Assembly (NCBI GenBank): GCA_040752915.1
Contig: JBFMHB010000010.1
Span: 1-57,044 of the forward strand
Origin: Acidobacteriota bacterium
GTDB lineage: Bacteria > Acidobacteriota > UBA4820 > DSQY01
DNA: 57,044 nt
Direction: 5' to 3'
Shown here: positions 55,401 to 57,044 of the stretch, in pieces
Layout: every line of letters starts with the position of its first letter
How positions within the stretch are numbered: the stretch's first letter is position 1
Made by a program: the position numbers and the translations under genes
Notes under the pieces: generated by a model
Told to the model about the DNA's origin: nothing
Database searches by the model: none
What the model saw: the letters and a program-made list of their open reading frames with translations, nothing else

Positions 55401-57044
55401 GTGGCGTTGTCCGCGTAGACCGTGAGGGTCCACGTGTACGTCCCGGCCTGGGCGTAGACGTGCGTGGGACTCGTCTCCCAGTTGGTCCCCGAACCGTCCC
55501 CGAAGTCCCACACGAAGTAAGGCTCGTACGTGCAACCCGTGGCGGTGGCCGCCCCCGCAAACGTGACCGGAAGGGGCGCGAAGCCCGTCGTGGTCGAGGG
55601 CGTGACCGAACAGGAAACCGCGCAGACCGTGACCTGGCCCGAGCGGGTGCAGGTCTGCGTCCCCAGGGTCACCGTGCAGGTCCACGTGAAGGTGCCGCCC
55701 GTCGTGTAGGTGTGGGTCGGGTTCAGCGCGTCGGAATGGGGGCTTCCGTCGCCGAAGTCCCAGTCGATGGAATGGGCGCCCGCACACCCTCCTGGGAAGG
55801 GGTTCTGGGTCGAGAAGAGAACCTGCAGCGGCGCGGAGCCCTCACTGACGTTCGCCACGGCGTCGCAGACCGGTCCGCAGACCGAGAGGCTCCCTCGCCG
55901 GGTGGTGGAGACCCCGGCCCCGCTCGCCGCCACGGACCACTCGTAGGAGCCGGGGGCGGAATAGGCGTGGGTCGGGTTCTGCAAGGAGGAGTGCGCCGAC
56001 CCATCCCCAAAGTCCCACTCGTACAGGAGGGCCCCCGTGCAGCCGCCGGCCAGGGAAGCGTCCGCGGTGAATGCGGCGGCCTCGGCGGGTTGGACGTGAA
56101 CCGGACCCGAGGCTTCGCAGATCACCCCGCAGGCGGCGGCCGCCAAGACGTGGTTCGCCCCCGCCCCTACGGCGACCACCCCTGACAGGGCCGGGATCTG
56201 GGCGGGCGTGTTTCTCCCTTCGTAACCCCCGTACCCGAGTTGCCCCGCGTTGGAGCCGCCCCAGGCCCAGAGGGTCCCGTCCGATTTCAATGCGTAGGAG
56301 CTGTACGTGCCCGCCGCCAGGGCCGTGATTCCGCCCAGGCCAGCAGTCTGAACGGGTGTCTTCCGCGCGGTGTAGGAGCCGTCCCCGAGCTGGCCCGAGG
56401 AGTTGGTCCCCCACCCCCGCACGGTCCCGTCGGAGCGGAGGGCGAGGCTGAAATAGCCGCCGCCTTCGATTCCCACCACGCTCGAGAGGCCGGTGACGGC
56501 CACGGGCGAATGGCGGTCCTCCGTGGTCCCGTCTCCCAACTGCCCATAGGCGTTGTATCCCCACGCCAGAACCGTCCCGTCCGTCAGGCGGCACAGGCTG
56601 TGGAAGTTGCCGGCGGCGACGGAAACGGCACCCGTCACGCCGGGGACTTGCACGGGAGCGGACCGGTGGGTCGTGGTGCCGTCCCCCAGCTGGCCGAAGC
56701 CGTTGTGGCCCCAGGCCCACACGGTTCCATCCTGCCGAACGGCGAGGGAGTGGGAGGTCCCCGCCGCAATGGAGATGAAGACCCCGGAGGCCATTACGGC
56801 GACAGGCTGGCTCCGGTTATCCGTCGTTCCGTCGCCCACCTGGCCGTAGTAGTTGGATCCCCAGGCCCGAAGGGTTCCGTCGGAAAGCAGGGCGAGGGCG
56901 TGGCTGGAGCCGGCGGCCACCGACGCCGCGGAGGTCAGGCCGGAGACTTGCACCGGCGTGCCGTGGTTCTCCCAGGCGCCGTTCCCCAGGGAGCCGCTCC
57001 CTCCGTATCCGCAGGTCCACACCGTCCCCCCGTTCCGAAGGAAA
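52490..57044 (-). CDS. giant RCC1-repeat / PKD-domain secreted protein (5'-truncated by the window)
   Basis: At least 1,517 residues are visible, and the frame stays open to the last base, so the N-terminus and signal peptide lie outside the window. Order in the visible part: six RCC1-type blades (each about 50 residues, e.g. LWAWGYNxYGQLGDGTT), four PKD domains (each with EWDFGDGS and NPTHxY), fourteen more RCC1 blades, one further PKD domain, and an IPT/TIG-like end (PNPFKIKVTGSNFQTGIRVFIEG). Fourteen blades equal two complete seven-bladed propellers. The tail has no sorting signal. Such proteins are usually surface or extracellular; the ligand is unknown. Confidence 0.9.
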   Translation of the reverse strand, partial: FLRNGGTVWTCGYGGSGSLGNGAWENHGTPVQVSGLTSAASVAAGSSHALALLSDGTLRAWGSNYYGQVGDGTTDNRSQPVAVMASGVFISIAAGTSHSLAVRQDGTVWAWGHNGFGQLGDGTTTHRSAPVQVPGVTGAVSVAAGNFHSLCRLTDGTVLAWGYNAYGQLGDGTTEDRHSPVAVTGLSSVVGIEGGGYFSLALRSDGTVRGWGTNSSGQLGDGSYTARKTPVQTAGLGGITALAAGTYSSYALKSDGTLWAWGGSNAGQLGYGGYEGRNTPAQIPALSGVVAVGAGANHVLAAAACGVICEASGPVHVQPAEAAAFTADASLAGGCTGALLYEWDFGDGSAHSSLQNPTHAYSAPGSYEWSVAASGAGVSTTRRGSLSVCGPVCDAVANVSEGSAPLQVLFSTQNPFPGGCAGAHSIDWDFGDGSPHSDALNPTHTYTTGGTFTWTCTVTLGTQTCTRSGQVTVCAVSCSVTPSTTTGFAPLPVTFAGAATATGCTYEPYFVWDFGDGSGTNWETSPTHVYAQAGTYTWTLTVYADNATCTQTGTITVCSLDVTATASAESGAAPLTVSFAGSATLSGGCSGGVSYEWDFGDGSARTPVQNPSHTYAQTGEYRWVLRVSAAGRTAVRLGSVRVCAGACSAAGQVFAWGIDDYGELGRGSVIERATPTALSGVPAFATISSGGNFTVAVEPDGTVWTWGDNGNGQLGDGTNLSRSTPAEVAGVWHIRAVACGYSHVLALRSDGTLWAWGRNSRGQLGDGTTTARRTPVQVSGLTGVVAVGAGGYSSFAVTADGSLWSWGYNSYGQLGDGTTTSRSTPAQVAGLSGMVAVAPGFYSVQALRSDGTVWTWGYNFYGQLGDGTNTDRGTPAQVAGLSGVAAIASGYFHCLASRTDGTLWAWGYGGSGQLGLGSSASKNTPQQVPSLASVSRPAASHYASFALQSDGSLWVCGDNYSGELGDGTTTDRWTFQAYTVPGPFAAVAGGGDHVHALRADGALYATGADDYGQSGTGRALLAPLPAAVAGMADARRVDGGSGHSAFIRTAGELKTTGYNGDGQLGDGSHRHRSTPTSVSGLGPVAAVSLGASHTLALGVDGAVWAWGGGWAGQIGDGTNYGHSSPVRTNLPLAAVAVAAGGAHSLAIAQDGTVWAWGGNDYGQLGDGTVNARLNPVQVPGLAGAVQVAAGESFSAALLAGGTVWTWGANWAGQLGDGTQTNRHSPVLASITGVTSLACGGAHVLARKSDGTVWAWGYNGNGQLGDGTYTWRATPVQVPALTSVADVAAGLYHSAVLRSDGTLWTWGYNYYGQLGDGGATDRSTPNRVTALQGVSTVEAGYYHTLAVAECGLSLEAAGPRRAVVGETAAFTSTPTLSGCSGTFTYDWDFGDGTAHGASQNPTHAYSAAGSYAWRLTVTSGTLSAAFQGSVAVGVVPPQVASLAKTPNPFKIKVTGSNFQTGIRVFIEGAEWTTLTRKSDTSLVLKGSTLKTAVPKNTPRRFRFLNPDGGETVLVWQWP

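Noticed and set aside
52490-57044. Repeats resembling a CRISPR or satellite array
   Set aside because: The repeated DNA is in frame and encodes RCC1 blades with normal wobble variation; units are about 150 bases and uninterrupted by spacers.

Overview
This is a GC-rich bacterial chromosome segment with densely packed genes. It opens with a 68-base run of C that looks like an assembly or padding artefact. The cell is probably Gram-negative: there is a SlyB-like outer-membrane lipoprotein and many signal peptides and lipoboxes. It encodes a B12-dependent (class II) ribonucleotide reductase, RNase J, CheD, an MXAN_5187-like protein, giant DUF3857/transglutaminase proteins and an RCC1/PKD giant. 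This mix would fit an Acidobacteriota- or myxobacteria-like metagenomic genome. I cannot place it more precisely from sequence alone. There is no rRNA, tRNA, CRISPR array, phage or insertion sequence that I can support.

Layout. (1) 0.4-4.4 kb: four envelope genes, namely an unknown exported protein, a DUF4097 beta-solenoid, a glycine-zipper lipoprotein and an exported alpha/beta hydrolase with a TPR tail. (2) 4.5-7.5 kb, minus strand: a CRP/FNR-type regulator, a ferredoxin-type protein and a NapH-like membrane polyferredoxin, with a perfect TTGAC-N4-GTCAA operator in front of the ferredoxin gene. (3) 7.7-22.7 kb, minus strand: a long co-directional run in which most genes overlap or nearly touch. 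In order of transcription it is tsaB, a radical SAM gene, two giant transglutaminase-like paralogues, a cNMP-FHA protein, thiolase, crotonase, an HMGL/IPMS-like enzyme, a small unknown protein, cheD and mutY. (4) 22.8-27.7 kb, minus strand: a Tic20/DUF4870-like membrane protein, an archaeal-type GAPDH-like enzyme, the SAM-cycle pair metK-ahcY, and an MXAN_5187-like protein. (5) 28.0-32.5 kb, plus strand: an AT-richer island with a small cysteine-containing membrane-anchored peptide, a hairpin with a T-run, a secreted beta-propeller, a thioredoxin-like lipoprotein and an 890-aa regulatory-domain surface protein. This is the best candidate for an undescribed system. (6) 32.5-42.2 kb: RNase H and a DUF362 iron-sulfur protein (minus), then gdhA, a PEP/pyruvate-binding sensor-like protein and nrdJ (plus). 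(7) 42.3-47.9 kb: exported MsrA, Trm112 (minus, 59 aa), and a DUF4388-rnj-uppP-MFS run. (8) 47.9-57.0 kb: a periplasmic propeller-GGDEF sensor, a small transglutaminase, a TSUP permease, and a >1,500-aa RCC1/PKD protein that runs off the right edge.

The regulatory DNA is unusually readable in places. nrdJ has a near-consensus promoter carrying two NrdR-box-like sites exactly 31 bp apart. The ferredoxin gene has a CRP/FNR operator centred about 41.5 bp upstream of the inferred transcription start. Promoters are also visible for metK, gdhA, the DUF4388 operon and the GAPDH-like gene. Strong intrinsic terminators follow gdhA and nrdJ.
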